64,000 bases of DNA from Rhodoplanes tepidamans. GTDB taxonomy: Bacteria; Pseudomonadota; Alphaproteobacteria; Rhizobiales; Xanthobacteraceae. A model generated the notes under the pieces. It was not told where the DNA came from. It ran no database searches and saw only the letters and a program-made list of their open reading frames with translations. Positions 43,194 through 51,915 of this stretch are shown here, piece after piece. Within the stretch, counting starts at the first letter, position 1, and each line of letters opens with the position of its first letter. The translations under genes and the position numbers were made by a program. Where the stretch lies: assembly GCF_030813915.1 (NCBI RefSeq), contig NZ_JAUSUJ010000016.1:62001-126000 (forward strand). Direction: 5' to 3'.

Positions 43194-44732
43194 ATGACCA
43201 TCCTGATCAGGCCCAGTGCGGTCCTTCTGTCCGAGTGGCGGGCGATCTATCGCGGCGCCGCGATCGCGCTCGATCCTGCGACCCGGCCGGCGATCGCTGC
43301 CGGCGCCGCGGCGGTCGCCCGCATCCTGGCCCGGGGCGAGCCCGTCTACGGCATCAACACCGGCTTCGGAAAGCTCGCCAGCGTGCGCATCGGCGACGCC
43401 GACCTGGAGACGCTCCAGCGCAACATCGTGCTCAGCCACGCCGCCGGCGTCGGCGCCCCGATGGAGAAGCCGGTCGCCCGGCTGATGATGGTGCTCAAGC
43501 TCGCGAGCCTCGCCCAGGGCGCGTCGGGCGTGCGGCCCGAGACCGTCGACCTCCTCGCCGCCATGGTGGCGCGGGACCTGATCCCGGTGGTGCCGTCGCA
43601 GGGCTCGGTCGGCGCCTCGGGCGATCTCGCGCCGCTCGCCCACATGACCGCGGCGATGATCGGGGTCGGCGAGATTCTCGTCGGCGACGCCCGCCTGCCG
43701 GCCGCGGACGCCCTCGCCCGCGCCGGCCTCGCGCCGCTGACGCTGCACGCCAAGGAGGGGCTGGCGCTGCTCAACGGCACCCAGTTCTCCACCGCGCAGG
43801 CGCTCGCCGGCCTGTTCGAGGCGGAGCGGCTGTTCCACTCGGCGCTCGTCACCGGCGCGCTCGCGACCGACGCGGCGCGCGGCTCCGACACGCCGTTCGA
43901 TCCGCGCATCCATGCGCTGCGCGGCCATCGCGGCCAGATCGAGACGGCGGCGGCGCTGCGGGCCCTGATGGAGGGCAGCGCCATCCGGGCCTCGCATCGT
44001 CTCGACGACCCGCGCGTCCAGGATCCCTACTGCCTGCGCTGCCAGCCGCAGGTGATGGGGGCGGCGCTCGACGTGCTGCGCCAGGCCGCCGCGACGCTCG
44101 CGACCGAGGCCAACGGCGTCTCCGACAATCCGCTGATCTTCGCCGACACCGGCGAGGCGCTGTCGGGCGGCAACTTCCACGCCGAGCCGGTCGCCTTCGC
44201 GGCCGACATGATCGCGCTCGCGGTGTGCGAGATCGGCTCGCTCGCCGAGCGCCGCATCGCCATGCTGGTCGATCCGGCGCTGTCCGGCATGCCGGCGTTC
44301 CTCACGCCGAAGCCGGGGCTGAACTCGGGCTTCATGATCCCGCAGGTGACGGCGGCCGCCCTCGTCTCCGAGAACAAGCAACGCGCCTATCCGGCGAGCG
44401 TCGACACCATCCCGACCTCGGCCAACCAGGAGGATCACGTCTCGATGGCGGCGCACGGCGCGCGCCGCCTTCTCGGCATGGTCGAGAACGCCGTCAACGT
44501 GATCGCCATCGAGCTTCTCGCCGCCGCGCAGGGCTGCGGCTTCCACGCGCCGCTCACCTCGAGCGCACCGCTCGAGGCGGTACGACGGGCGCTGCGTGAA
44601 AAGGTGCCGCCGCTCGACGACGACCGCCACCTGCATCCCGACCTCCTCGCCGCCGCCGACCTGGTGCGGAGCGGCGCCGTCGCCTCGGCCGTGCTCCCGG
44701 TGATGCTGCCGGGGCTGGAGACACCCCGGTAG
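43194..44732 (+). CDS. hutH: histidine ammonia-lyase
   Basis: A 512-residue aromatic amino acid lyase. The MIO prosthetic group forms from Ala141-Ser142-Gly143 in [12 protein letters not shown]. Tyr52 ([16 protein letters not shown]) and His82 (LSHAAGVG) are the histidine-type active site, distinguishing it from tyrosine and phenylalanine lyases. It converts histidine to urocanate and ammonia, the first step of histidine use. Start ATG 43194 is normal. hutU, hutI and hutG are not in the window. The stop codon TAG is part of a palindromic repeat that begins right there. Confidence 0.95.
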   Translation: MTILIRPSAVLLSEWRAIYRGAAIALDPATRPAIAAGAAAVARILARGEPVYGINTGFGKLASVRIGDADLETLQRNIVLSHAAGVGAPMEKPVARLMMVLKLASLAQGASGVRPETVDLLAAMVARDLIPVVPSQGSVGASGDLAPLAHMTAAMIGVGEILVGDARLPAADALARAGLAPLTLHAKEGLALLNGTQFSTAQALAGLFEAERLFHSALVTGALATDAARGSDTPFDPRIHALRGHRGQIETAAALRALMEGSAIRASHRLDDPRVQDPYCLRCQPQVMGAALDVLRQAAATLATEANGVSDNPLIFADTGEALSGGNFHAEPVAFAADMIALAVCEIGSLAERRIAMLVDPALSGMPAFLTPKPGLNSGFMIPQVTAAALVSENKQRAYPASVDTIPTSANQEDHVSMAAHGARRLLGMVENAVNVIAIELLAAAQGCGFHAPLTSSAPLEAVRRALREKVPPLDDDRHLHPDLLAAADLVRSGAVASAVLPVMLPGLETPR

Positions 44733-44822
44733 GGTGGGCGAAGGTGCGCCGCAGGCGCGCCGCGCCCACGCGGATGTCGTGATCAGATCCCGGTGGGCCC
44801 GCTTCGCTTTGCCCACCCTACG
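44729..44822. repeat. intergenic palindromic repeat (GTAGGGTGGGC-type)
   Basis: GTAGGGTGGGC at the left and GCCCACCCTAC at the right form an 11-bp inverted pair; inside are a GGTGCGCC/GGCGCGCC-type stem and CGGTGGGCCCGC. The left arm includes the hutH stop codon (TAG at 44730). It probably serves as terminator. Confidence 0.75.
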
Positions 44823-44887
44823 AACTGATCGGCAGCGACGTGATCAGATCAGGACGGCCGGCGCTGCGAAGCCGGGCAGACGCTGCT

Positions 44888-45009
44888 CCCCCCACCCCCG
44901 ACCCCTCCCCGCCACGCCCTGCGGGCGTGGGAGGAGGGGAGCCGAAGCGCTGCGACTCCCCTCCCCCCGCTCGCGAAGCGAGTGGCGGGGAGGGGTCGGG
45001 GGTGGGGGG
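44888..45009. repeat. intergenic palindromic repeat with 26-bp perfect arms
   Basis: The outer arms, 44888-44913 and 44984-45009, are exact reverse complements over 26 bp (left arm opens CCCCCCACCCCCGACCCC). Between them are two small hairpins, CCACGCC/GGCGTGG and CTCGC/GCGAG. This is the longest perfect dyad in the window; it lies between convergent hutH and hutC. Confidence 0.8.
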
Positions 45010-45047
45010 CGCGCCACGACGTGCCTGCCGTCAAGCCGCGCTCACCG

Positions 45048-45806
45048 TCACCGCCCCGCCGCGGTCGACGGCGTGAAGCGGGCGACGAGCTTCTGGCGGT
45101 CGCCCGGGTACCACAGCCGCACCGCCGTGATCGGCTGGCCGCTGCGCCAGGTGCGCCGCTCCATCACCAGGCAGGCGGTGCCGACCGGGACGTCGAGCCG
45201 GGCCGCGGTGCGGGCGTCGGCCGGCGCGGCGGAGATGTTGTGCTCGGCCTCGTGCCACGGCACGTGGCCGAGCAGCCAGGTGCCGGGCAGCTCGGTCGCG
45301 AAGTCGGCGTCGGCCGCCTCCGGCACGCTGTCCAGCGCGATCAGCCGGTCCTCGAGCGCGTAGGGGCGCCCGTCGGCGACGTGGCGGCACAGGAGGGCCA
45401 GCAGGGGCGCCCCCGCCGCGACCGCGATGCGGGCGCGGTCGTCGCGCGTCGCCTTGCGGCGGGTGCCGGAGATCAGCTCGTATCCGTAGGTCTCGCCCCG
45501 CGACAGGACCTCGGCCTTGACGTCGGGGATGCGCAGCACCGCCGACTGGCCGGCCGGCCGCCGCACGAAGCTGCCGGCGCGGCGCCGCCGCTCGATCAGG
45601 CCGGCCTCGACCAGGCCCGACAGCACCCGGTTCACGGTCATGCGGGCGCAGCCGTACTGCGCCATCAGCTCGTGCTCGAACGGAATGCGGTGCCCCGGGC
45701 TCCAGGCGCCCGACAGGATCCGCTCCTCGAGATCGGCGCGGATGCGCTGGTGCAGCGAGCGGTCGTGCGCCGGCTCCGTCTTCGCGCCCTCGTCGTCACC
45801 CGCCAT
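45048..45806 (-). CDS. hutC: GntR-family regulator of histidine utilisation
   Basis: A 252-residue repressor. N-terminal winged helix: LHQRIRADLEERILSGAWSPGHRIPFEHELMAQYGCARMTVNRVLSGLVEAGLI near residues 17-70, a GntR domain; the C-terminal UTRA ligand domain covers 95-245 (RHVADGRPYALEDRLIAL, PVGTACLVMERRTWRSGQPIT). This is the HutC type, which binds urocanate. Operators matching the family lie at 42911 and 42999. No such site was found before its own start. ATG 45806 is the only ATG in a suitable place. Confidence 0.9.
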   Translation of the reverse strand: MAGDDEGAKTEPAHDRSLHQRIRADLEERILSGAWSPGHRIPFEHELMAQYGCARMTVNRVLSGLVEAGLIERRRRAGSFVRRPAGQSAVLRIPDVKAEVLSRGETYGYELISGTRRKATRDDRARIAVAAGAPLLALLCRHVADGRPYALEDRLIALDSVPEAADADFATELPGTWLLGHVPWHEAEHNISAAPADARTAARLDVPVGTACLVMERRTWRSGQPITAVRLWYPGDRQKLVARFTPSTAAGR

Positions 45807-45892
45807 CGGCACTCCCGTCCCGGATCGCGCCCCCGGCTCCCGGTGCGAACCGCGATGCACGATCCGTTCCGGGATCTTGCCGGCCCCGCGAT

Positions 45893-46699
45893 CTAGCACG
45901 CGCACAGCACCGGCACCGTGAGCTCGCGCAGGGTGGGCTTGGGCCGGCCGCGGTCGAACAGCGAAAGGCCGGCATGGCCGCTCAGGCCGAGCGTCATCAG
46001 GTCGGCGCCGTGGTCGGACGCGAAGTTGAGCAGCACGTCCATCATGGTCTCGTCCTCCAGCGCGAACGGCTCGAACTGCGCCGCGATGCCGTGGCTCGCC
46101 AGCTGCGCCACGGCGCGCTCGGCGAAGGCGCTGCGCTGGTTGCGCTCGTGCGCGTAGAGCACCAGCGCCTCGGCGTCCGGGCTGGTCAGCGCGAGCCCGT
46201 CGGCCAGCGCGCGGGCCGCGCCGGGCGTCTCGCTCCAGGCGAACATCGGCCGCCGGCCGACGTCCGGGAAATGGCCCGCATAGGGGACGACCAGCACGGG
46301 CCGGCCGCTGGCGCTGCAGACATGGCCGGCGAGATCGGGCGGCACCAGCCGGCGCCCGCCCTCCTCGTGCTGGCCCAGCACGGTGAGATCGAAATAGCAG
46401 GCGAGCAGGCCGAGCCGGTGCAGGATCTCGTCCTCGCCGCCGCGGTTGAGGTCGATCCATTCGGCGTCGCGCAGGCTGCCGGCGGCCGACGAGAAGCTCT
46501 CGCGGCTCTCCACCGCGGCGGCCGCGTAGGCGGCGGGCGGCCACTCGGCGACGACGCCGACACGATGCGCCTCGGCCAGCTGGCCGAACACGCCGGTGAG
46601 CCGCGCCTGGTTGCGCTCGGCGATCCGCACCGCCAGCGCCAGCCGCTCGGCGGTGCGCGGGCCGGTGTCGAGATGGACGAGAAGGTTCTTCAGGGCCAT
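45893..46699 (-). CDS. universal stress protein family, tandem-like
   Basis: A 268-residue protein starting behind a perfect GGAGGAACGAC. The N-terminal LKNLLVHLDTGPRTAERLALAVRIAERNQARLTGVFG and the C-terminal AFALEDETMMDVLLNFASDHGADLMTLGLSGHAGLSLFDRG...TVPVLCAC show a UspA fold, the latter with the ATP-loop-like GLSGHAG. Length indicates two Usp-like halves. Usp proteins help under starvation or oxidative stress. Separated from hutC by 87 bp. Confidence 0.85.
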   Translation of the reverse strand: MALKNLLVHLDTGPRTAERLALAVRIAERNQARLTGVFGQLAEAHRVGVVAEWPPAAYAAAAVESRESFSSAAGSLRDAEWIDLNRGGEDEILHRLGLLACYFDLTVLGQHEEGGRRLVPPDLAGHVCSASGRPVLVVPYAGHFPDVGRRPMFAWSETPGAARALADGLALTSPDAEALVLYAHERNQRSAFAERAVAQLASHGIAAQFEPFALEDETMMDVLLNFASDHGADLMTLGLSGHAGLSLFDRGRPKPTLRELTVPVLCAC

Positions 46700-46749
46700 G
46701 TCGTTCCTCCATGGGCGACGACGCGCGCCGCCACGTTGTTGTCTGTTGG

Positions 46750-46968
46750 TCAGAAGCGATGCCGCGACGGCCGCGCCCGCGGCGGCGCCGACGCCGGAGG
46801 CGCCGGGGGAGTCGACGATGCCGGCGCCGGACCGGCCGCACGGGCGGCCCGCAGCGCGGCGAGGCGCTCCGCGTCGCGCCGGCGGCCGGCGCCGACATGC
46901 CAGACCAGCGTCGCCACGATCACGACACCCGCCGCGATCATCTCCACCAGCACCGGCGTGTATCGCAT
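46750..46968 (-). CDS. small single-pass membrane protein
   Basis: A 72-residue protein. One hydrophobic helix at residues 8-24 (VEMIAAGVVIVATLVWHVG) followed by an Arg-rich and Pro/Ala-rich tail. GGGGGGCGAGGC precedes the ATG. It resembles no recognised family. It lies between the uspA-type gene and the UppS-like gene, on the same strand. Small size leaves coding status open. Confidence 0.5.
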   Translation of the reverse strand: MRYTPVLVEMIAAGVVIVATLVWHVGAGRRRDAERLAALRAARAAGPAPASSTPPAPPASAPPRARPSRHRF

Positions 46969-47057
46969 GCCTCGCCCCCCGCGGCCGCGCCGGCCGCCGA
47001 TTCCGGGAGGATCGCGCGAGTGCCGGCCGGCCGCAACCGCCGACGCGGCGGAAACGG

Positions 47058-47840
47058 TCAGGCGGCGCTGGGGACCGGGGTCGCGGGCGGCGGCGCCGGC
47101 TGCGGCGCGCCGGCGCCGACCCCACCGAAGCGGCGCTCGCGGGCCGCGTACCAGGCGACCGCGTCGGACAGATCGGCGGCCGAGAAGTCGGGCCACAGGC
47201 GCGGCACGAACAGCAGCTCCGCATAGGCACATTCCCAAAGCAGGAAGTCGGAGAGGCGCTGCTCGCCGCCGGTGCGGATCAGGAGGTCGACGTCGGGCGC
47301 CGGCTCGGCCGCGTGATCGCCGCCGGACAGCAGGCGGGCGAAGACGTCGCGGGTGAGGGCCGGCAGCGCGGCGGCGCGCCGCGCGGCATCGAGGATCGCG
47401 TCGCGGGCCGAGTAGTCGAGGGCGACCCGCAGATGCAGCCGGGTGCCGTGGGCGGTCGCCTGCTCGGCGGCGGCGATCGCCTCGGCGAGGCCGCCGGGCA
47501 GCCGGTCGCGCCGGCCCAGCATGGTCAGGCGGGCGCCCGCCTCGGCGAGCCGCCCGGTCTCGGCGCGGACGAAGCGGCGCAGCAGCAGCATCAGGGCGGC
47601 GACCTCGGCGGTCGGCCGCCGCCAGTTGTCGGACGAGAACGCGTAGAGCGTGAGCGTCTCGACGCCGAGGCCCGGTGCCGCCTCGACGATGCGGCGCACC
47701 GTCTCGACCCCGGCCTGGTGGCCGGCCGGCCGCGGCAAGCCGCGCGCCGTCGCCCAGCGGCCGTTGCCGTCCATGACGATCGCGACGTGGCGCGGCGGGT
47801 TGCGGGGGGCGTCGCTCTGCATCGCAAAGGGCTTGGACAT
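47058..47840 (-). CDS. isoprenyl (cis-prenyl) transferase, UppS-like
   Basis: A 260-residue cis-prenyltransferase. [17 protein letters not shown] near residues 18-34 holds catalytic Asp24; [24 protein letters not shown] and the [23 protein letters not shown] signature near 200-222 are all present. It condenses isopentenyl diphosphate with an allylic diphosphate to give a polyprenyl carrier. In alphaproteobacteria the essential uppS stands in the frr-uppS-cdsA-dxr cluster; this one is outside, among unrelated genes, and carries a Pro-rich tail, so it may be an extra copy with another chain length. Confidence 0.9.
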   Translation of the reverse strand: MSKPFAMQSDAPRNPPRHVAIVMDGNGRWATARGLPRPAGHQAGVETVRRIVEAAPGLGVETLTLYAFSSDNWRRPTAEVAALMLLLRRFVRAETGRLAEAGARLTMLGRRDRLPGGLAEAIAAAEQATAHGTRLHLRVALDYSARDAILDAARRAAALPALTRDVFARLLSGGDHAAEPAPDVDLLIRTGGEQRLSDFLLWECAYAELLFVPRLWPDFSAADLSDAVAWYAARERRFGGVGAGAPQPAPPPATPVPSAA

Positions 47841-47899
47841 GAGGCTCTCGGCTCGCGAAGATCAGGGGGTCGGAAAAAGGGCGAAGCTCGGACGATCCG

Positions 47900-48316
47900 T
47901 CAGGCCGGCGCGGGGCCGTCGGCGAGGCCGCTGCGGGCCGTGGGGGCGGCCGGGGTGGCGGGCGCGCGCCCGGCCGCGCCGGCGGCGTCGCGGACCACCT
48001 GCTCCAGCACCGCCAGATAGTCGAGGAAGCGGCGGCGCCCGTCGGCCGTGATGCGGCAGACGGTCTGCGGGCGGTTGTGGTCGTAGCCCTTCAGGATCTC
48101 GACCAGCCCGGCCTCGGCCAGCACCTGCAGGTGGCGCGACAGGTTGCCGTCGGTCAGGCCGCACAGGCGCTTGAGGTCGGCGAAGGCGAGCCCCCTGGGG
48201 TGGGCGATCAGCGAGGTCAGCACCCCGAGCCGGGCCTTCTCGTGCATCACCCGGTCGAGCCCCTCGTAGGCGAAGCGGCCGACGGTCGGATCGGCACGGG
48301 TCGGGTCAGACGCCAT
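47900..48316 (-). CDS. winged-helix regulator (MarR/ArsR-like)
   Basis: A 138-residue protein. VMHEKARLGVLTSLIAHPRGLAFADLKRLCGLTDGNLSRHLQVLAEAGLVEILKGYDHNRPQTVCRITADG is too long to quote whole but shows the wHTH of the HTH_27-type group at residues 15-85: GLTDGNLSRHLQVLAEAGL is the recognition helix. The tail is Ala/Pro-rich. It starts inside the end of the upstream membrane protein gene (11-bp overlap). Such pairs of wHTH and membrane protein are common in rhizobia; the signal is unknown. Confidence 0.82.
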   Translation of the reverse strand: MASDPTRADPTVGRFAYEGLDRVMHEKARLGVLTSLIAHPRGLAFADLKRLCGLTDGNLSRHLQVLAEAGLVEILKGYDHNRPQTVCRITADGRRRFLDYLAVLEQVVRDAAGAAGRAPATPAAPTARSGLADGPAPA

Positions 48317-48917
48317 GACGGCCTCCCAGCGCACGATGCAGGACGGCGGCGAACATCAGCTGGCCGATGCCGAACGGCAGCCCCATTGCCCAGGGCGACA
48401 GGCCGCGGTCGCCGGCCGCGACGGCCAGCACCACCAGGCCGCAGGCCAGGTACCAGGCCCCGGTCACCGCCATCGCCTGGGGCAGCGCCCGGCTCGCCGC
48501 GAAGATGCCGAGCCCGAACACGATCTGCCACAGGCCGGGCAGCATCCAGGCGGCGTCGGGGGCGACGGCGAGGACGACGACGGGCAGCGCCGCGCCGACG
48601 ACGGCGGCGGGGACGAACTGCACGGCGGCGGCATGGATCATCTCGTCGGCCAGATGCGAGTGCAGCCGGCGCGACCGCGTCATCGCCTCGGCCACCACCA
48701 GCACGATTCCGAGCACCGCGGTGATCACCCAGATGGCCAGCCAGTTGGGCACGTCGACCGGATCCGGCATGAAGGCGGCCTGGGCGGCGGCCGCCGCCCC
48801 GGCCATCAGGCCGGTGAGCGCCACGGTCGCCGGGCCCCAGCCACGGAACTCGGTGTCGCGGGCGAGCTGCGCCTTGATCGCATCGATGTCGGCGAGCGCC
48901 TTCTCGAGATCGGTCAT
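48306..48917 (-). CDS. integral membrane protein paired with a winged-helix regulator
   Basis: A 203-residue protein. The first 35 residues are polar (MTDLEKALADIDAIKAQLAR, a predicted helix), then about six hydrophobic segments such as ATVALTGLMAGAAAAAQAAF, NWLAIWVITAVLGIVLVVAEA, VVGAALPVVVLAVAP and GLVVLAVAAGD. ATG 48917 is chosen over the longer frame to 48962. It overlaps the following regulator gene by 11 bp. No family could be named with confidence. It may be a sensor partner of the regulator. Confidence 0.75.
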   Translation of the reverse strand: MTDLEKALADIDAIKAQLARDTEFRGWGPATVALTGLMAGAAAAAQAAFMPDPVDVPNWLAIWVITAVLGIVLVVAEAMTRSRRLHSHLADEMIHAAAVQFVPAAVVGAALPVVVLAVAPDAAWMLPGLWQIVFGLGIFAASRALPQAMAVTGAWYLACGLVVLAVAAGDRGLSPWAMGLPFGIGQLMFAAVLHRALGGRHGV

Positions 48918-49181
48918 CCGCCCCCTCCCGGACTTTGCGCCGCAAAGTATACGCCGGCGCAAACCGAGTGCAACTTTCTTTTACCGCCGATAAATTCGGC
49001 ACGATGTAGAATAAGGATTGACTCTGACGAGATCGATTCTAAATCGGCTCGTCGACCGGGCTCGCGTGCAGAGCCCCGCTTTCGCAAGCCAGTGTATTGC
49101 AAGCCCGTGCCCCTGCCAGGGGTGCGTGGCGGGCGCCACCCGGACGGCCACGACACCGACGAGGTCCTGGGAGAACGCGCG

Positions 49182-49547
49182 ATGAGGACGATCCCTTCGG
49201 CACCGCTGCGGCGGGCCGCCTCCGATTTCGATTTCGACGCCATGCTGCACCCGGCCCATGCGTTCGTGCATCCGGACGCCGTGGTCGACGACCCGGATCT
49301 CAGCCTGGCCGAGAAGCGGGCGATCCTGATCGCCTGGGCCTCCGACGCCGCCGAGGCGCCGGGCGGCGCCGGCCCGGTGCGGCCCGTGCCGGTGGAGGAG
49401 ATCGTCGATGCGCTGCGCGGCCTCGACCGCGCCGCCCAGTTCACGGCGGAGGACAGCGAGCGCTGCCGCTTCGCGCTGCGCCAGCGCTGGCGCCGCACCC
49501 TGCTGCGCGGCCGCGGCCGCGGCCGCGACGACGCTCCGCGCGGCTGA
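49182..49547 (+). CDS. conserved rhizobial-type small protein
   Basis: A 121-residue soluble protein. The central part AASDFDFDAMLHPAHAFVHPDAVVDDPDLSLAEKRAILIAWASDA is a pattern recalled from many Hyphomicrobiales hypothetical proteins; it is followed by a variable linker and a VEEIVDALRGLDR helix, then an Arg-rich tail. Function unknown. ATG 49182 follows GGGAGAACG. The gap before it (48918-49181) contains an AT-richer stretch near 48985-49040. Confidence 0.75.
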   Translation: MRTIPSAPLRRAASDFDFDAMLHPAHAFVHPDAVVDDPDLSLAEKRAILIAWASDAAEAPGGAGPVRPVPVEEIVDALRGLDRAAQFTAEDSERCRFALRQRWRRTLLRGRGRGRDDAPRG

Positions 49548-49588
49548 TTTCTCTCAGCAAGGCAAGGACATGATCCGTGCCGGCCCGC

Positions 49589-50149
49589 TCAGGCCGGCCG
49601 GCGGAGCGTCCTGGCGAGCCCCCACGCGGCGAGAGCGGCCAGCGCCGCGGACATCACCACGTTCCAGCCGGCGAGCGACAGGCCCAGCGCGCGGAACTGC
49701 ACCTCGTCGCAGCGAATCACCGAGGTGCTCTGCATCTGCTGCAGCAGGCTGCCGGCATGGCCGAAGCCCTGGATCTCGCCCGAGCAGTCGCTGGGCCCGA
49801 CCCAGAATCCCCACTCGACCCCGGCGTGATAGGCCCCGATTCCAACGGTCGTCAGCAGCGCCAGCACGAGCGCGACGAAGCCCGCCGCCACCACGGCGCG
49901 TGGCGCCTGCCGCCATGCCAGAACCGCGACTATCAGCGCGATCGGCGCCGCGACGTAGTGCGGCATGCGCTGCTCGAGGCACAGCGGACAGGGCGGGATG
50001 CCGACGACGTGCTGGAAGAAGGCGGCGCCGAGCAGAATCCCGGCCGAGCCGACGGCGATCAGCGCGGCCGCGATCGCGACGACCGGCCAGCGGCGGTCTT
50101 CGGCCCGCTCGGCCTCGGGGGTGGCGATCGCGTCGGAACGGAGACTCAT
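49589..50149 (-). CDS. dsbB: disulfide bond formation protein B
   Basis: A 186-residue inner membrane protein. Four membrane segments; the periplasmic redox pairs are Cys54/Cys57 in PPCPLCLEQR and Cys122/Cys147 in DCSGEIQ and IRCDEVQ. It re-oxidises DsbA using quinone. Order of motifs is as in the short alphaproteobacterial DsbB. No dsbA is adjacent. Confidence 0.92.
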   Translation of the reverse strand: MSLRSDAIATPEAERAEDRRWPVVAIAAALIAVGSAGILLGAAFFQHVVGIPPCPLCLEQRMPHYVAAPIALIVAVLAWRQAPRAVVAAGFVALVLALLTTVGIGAYHAGVEWGFWVGPSDCSGEIQGFGHAGSLLQQMQSTSVIRCDEVQFRALGLSLAGWNVVMSAALAALAAWGLARTLRRPA

Positions 50150-50306
50150 GGGAACGCCTCGTCGGCTCGATCCGGGGGTGCCACGCCGGACAGCGGCACG
50201 GCCTCGTCCGGAGCAACGCCGGACGACGGCTTGTGTGCTGCTTTTTCGGCCAAGGCAAGGCAGCCGGCCGCGGCGTGTAAGCCCGTGCCGGCTCCGGCCC
50301 GCCGGT

Positions 50307-50708
50307 TCAGCCCTGGTTGCCCTGCTCCGGGCCCTTCAGGCCCCTGCGGGGCGGGAAGCCGCAGACCGGCATGCCGCCGAGCGCCCCGAAGGCGCCGAAC
50401 GGCAGCAGCGGGCTCGCCGCCAGGAACGGGTTGGCGGCGAGGAGCGGCGCCCACGCCAGCTGGACGGCCTGCGCCCACAGGGCGAACGGGTTCGACGCCT
50501 CGAGCACCTGCCCGAACGCCTCGAAGGACGGCGTCGCCTGGAGATTGATGGAGATGCGCTCGCTGCTGCCGTCCGGCGCCGCGCTGTGGACGACCTCGAT
50601 CTGCAGGTTCGGCAGCTGCGCGCTGGCGACGACGGTGCCGGCTGCGGCGCCTGCGGCCCCCGGCGCGATGATGTCGCCGTCCTGAACGGCCTGGGTCTGC
50701 TCGGCCAC
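50307..50708 (-). CDS. hypothetical protein with hydrophobic C-terminal half
   Basis: A 133-residue protein starting at GTG behind GAGGGAGG, the best start in the frame. Residues 20-55 look beta-stranded (NLQIEVVHSAAPDGSSERISINLQATPSF); residues 60-100 (NPFALWAQAVQLAWAPLLAANPFLAASPLLPFGAFG) are hydrophobic, rich in Ala, Leu and Phe. No known family; the Ala/Leu-rich helices slightly recall granule-associated proteins. It is followed by a 157-bp gap to dsbB. Confidence 0.6.
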   Translation of the reverse strand: MAEQTQAVQDGDIIAPGAAGAAAGTVVASAQLPNLQIEVVHSAAPDGSSERISINLQATPSFEAFGQVLEASNPFALWAQAVQLAWAPLLAANPFLAASPLLPFGAFGALGGMPVCGFPPRRGLKGPEQGNQG

Positions 50709-50763
50709 GGCTGCCTCCCTCGCAAGTTGAGCCCGACGAGCTAGCGGCCTCGCGCCGCCGCGG

Positions 50764-51747
50764 TCAAGCGAGCGGATCAACCGGCGCCTGCGGCGGCGGC
50801 CGCGAGCCGCCGTTCCGGGTGCCGCCGGCCGGACGCCGGGGGACGCCCAGGCCCGGATCGCTCGCCGCGACGACCGCGCGGACGACGGCGACGAAGTCCT
50901 CGGCGAGGCGCGACGGCGGCCGGTGACGCGGCCGCACCAGCCGGCCGGCCACCTGGACGGCGGGCCGGAACGGCCGCAGCACCAGGTCGCCGCCCGGCGC
51001 CCCCATCAGGCCGAGGCCGTCCAGGAGGGCGACGCCGGCCCCGGCCCGCACCATGGCGCAGGCCACGGTCGACTGCGTCACCTCGATGGCGACCCGGAAC
51101 GGCACGTCGGCCTCGGCGAAGGCCCGCATGGCGAGCAGCCCGAGCGGCAGGTGGCGGCCGAGGCAGATCAGCGGCTCTTCGGCGAGATCGGCCGGCGCCA
51201 CCCAGGGCGCGCCGGCGAGCCGGTGACCGGCCGGCAGCACGGCGCCGAACGCGGTGGCGCACAGGTCGCCGACCGAGACGCCCGGCACCGTGGTCGAATC
51301 GATGATGAAGCCGATGTCGGCCTGATGGTTCGCCACCCGGGTCGCCACATCGAGCGCGCTCGTCGCCCGCAGCGTGACCACGACGTCCGGCCGCGGCGCC
51401 CGGAAGCGCGCGATGGCGGCGGGCAGCAGCGCGTTGGCGAAGGCGGAGATCGCCGCGATCTCCAGCACGCCGGCCGTGCCGGCCTTCAGGTCGGCGGCAC
51501 GGCGCTGCACCGTGTCGAGGGCCGCGAAGGCGGCGACCGTGTCGGGAAACAGCGCCTGCGCCTCGGAGGTCGCGATCAGCCGCTTGCGGTGCCGCAGGAA
51601 CAGCGGAAAGCCGAGCCGCTGCTCCGCCTGCTGCAGCATGCGGCTCACCGCCGGCTGGGAGATGTGCAACGCCTCGGCCGCCGCCGTGATGGTGCCGTGC
51701 GCCATGATCCGGCGAAAGACGTCGAGCTCGCGGAGCGACAACATCAT
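50764..51747 (-). CDS. LysR-family transcriptional regulator
   Basis: A 327-residue LysR regulator. HTH: LRELDVFRRIMAHGTITAAAEALHISQPAVSRMLQQAEQRLG near residues 5-46. The effector domain follows (EIAAISAFANALLPAAIARF, FIIDSTTVPGVSVGDL). Two ATG codons at 51747 and 51744; the first is given. It diverges from the enolase-superfamily gene 168 bp away, and therefore likely controls it and the TctC gene behind it. Confidence 0.92.
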   Translation of the reverse strand: MMLSLRELDVFRRIMAHGTITAAAEALHISQPAVSRMLQQAEQRLGFPLFLRHRKRLIATSEAQALFPDTVAAFAALDTVQRRAADLKAGTAGVLEIAAISAFANALLPAAIARFRAPRPDVVVTLRATSALDVATRVANHQADIGFIIDSTTVPGVSVGDLCATAFGAVLPAGHRLAGAPWVAPADLAEEPLICLGRHLPLGLLAMRAFAEADVPFRVAIEVTQSTVACAMVRAGAGVALLDGLGLMGAPGGDLVLRPFRPAVQVAGRLVRPRHRPPSRLAEDFVAVVRAVVAASDPGLGVPRRPAGGTRNGGSRPPPQAPVDPLA

Positions 51748-51915
51748 AACCCCAGAACATGATTGCTGCACCAAACGGCATTTGGAGCACATGAGACACG
51801 GGACCACAATGCGGTCGGGTCCGTCGGGCGCACCATTCTCTTCCCCGCCGATATCGCGCCCGGCGGGCTCGTCCGACCGCCCCCGTTTCGCGGGCCTGCC
51901 GAGAGCAAGGACAGC

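Noticed and set aside
44888-45009. Possible transposon ends because of the 26-bp perfect inverted repeat
   Set aside because: Only 70 bp lie between the arms and no transposase; the same design appears in the other intergenic palindromes.
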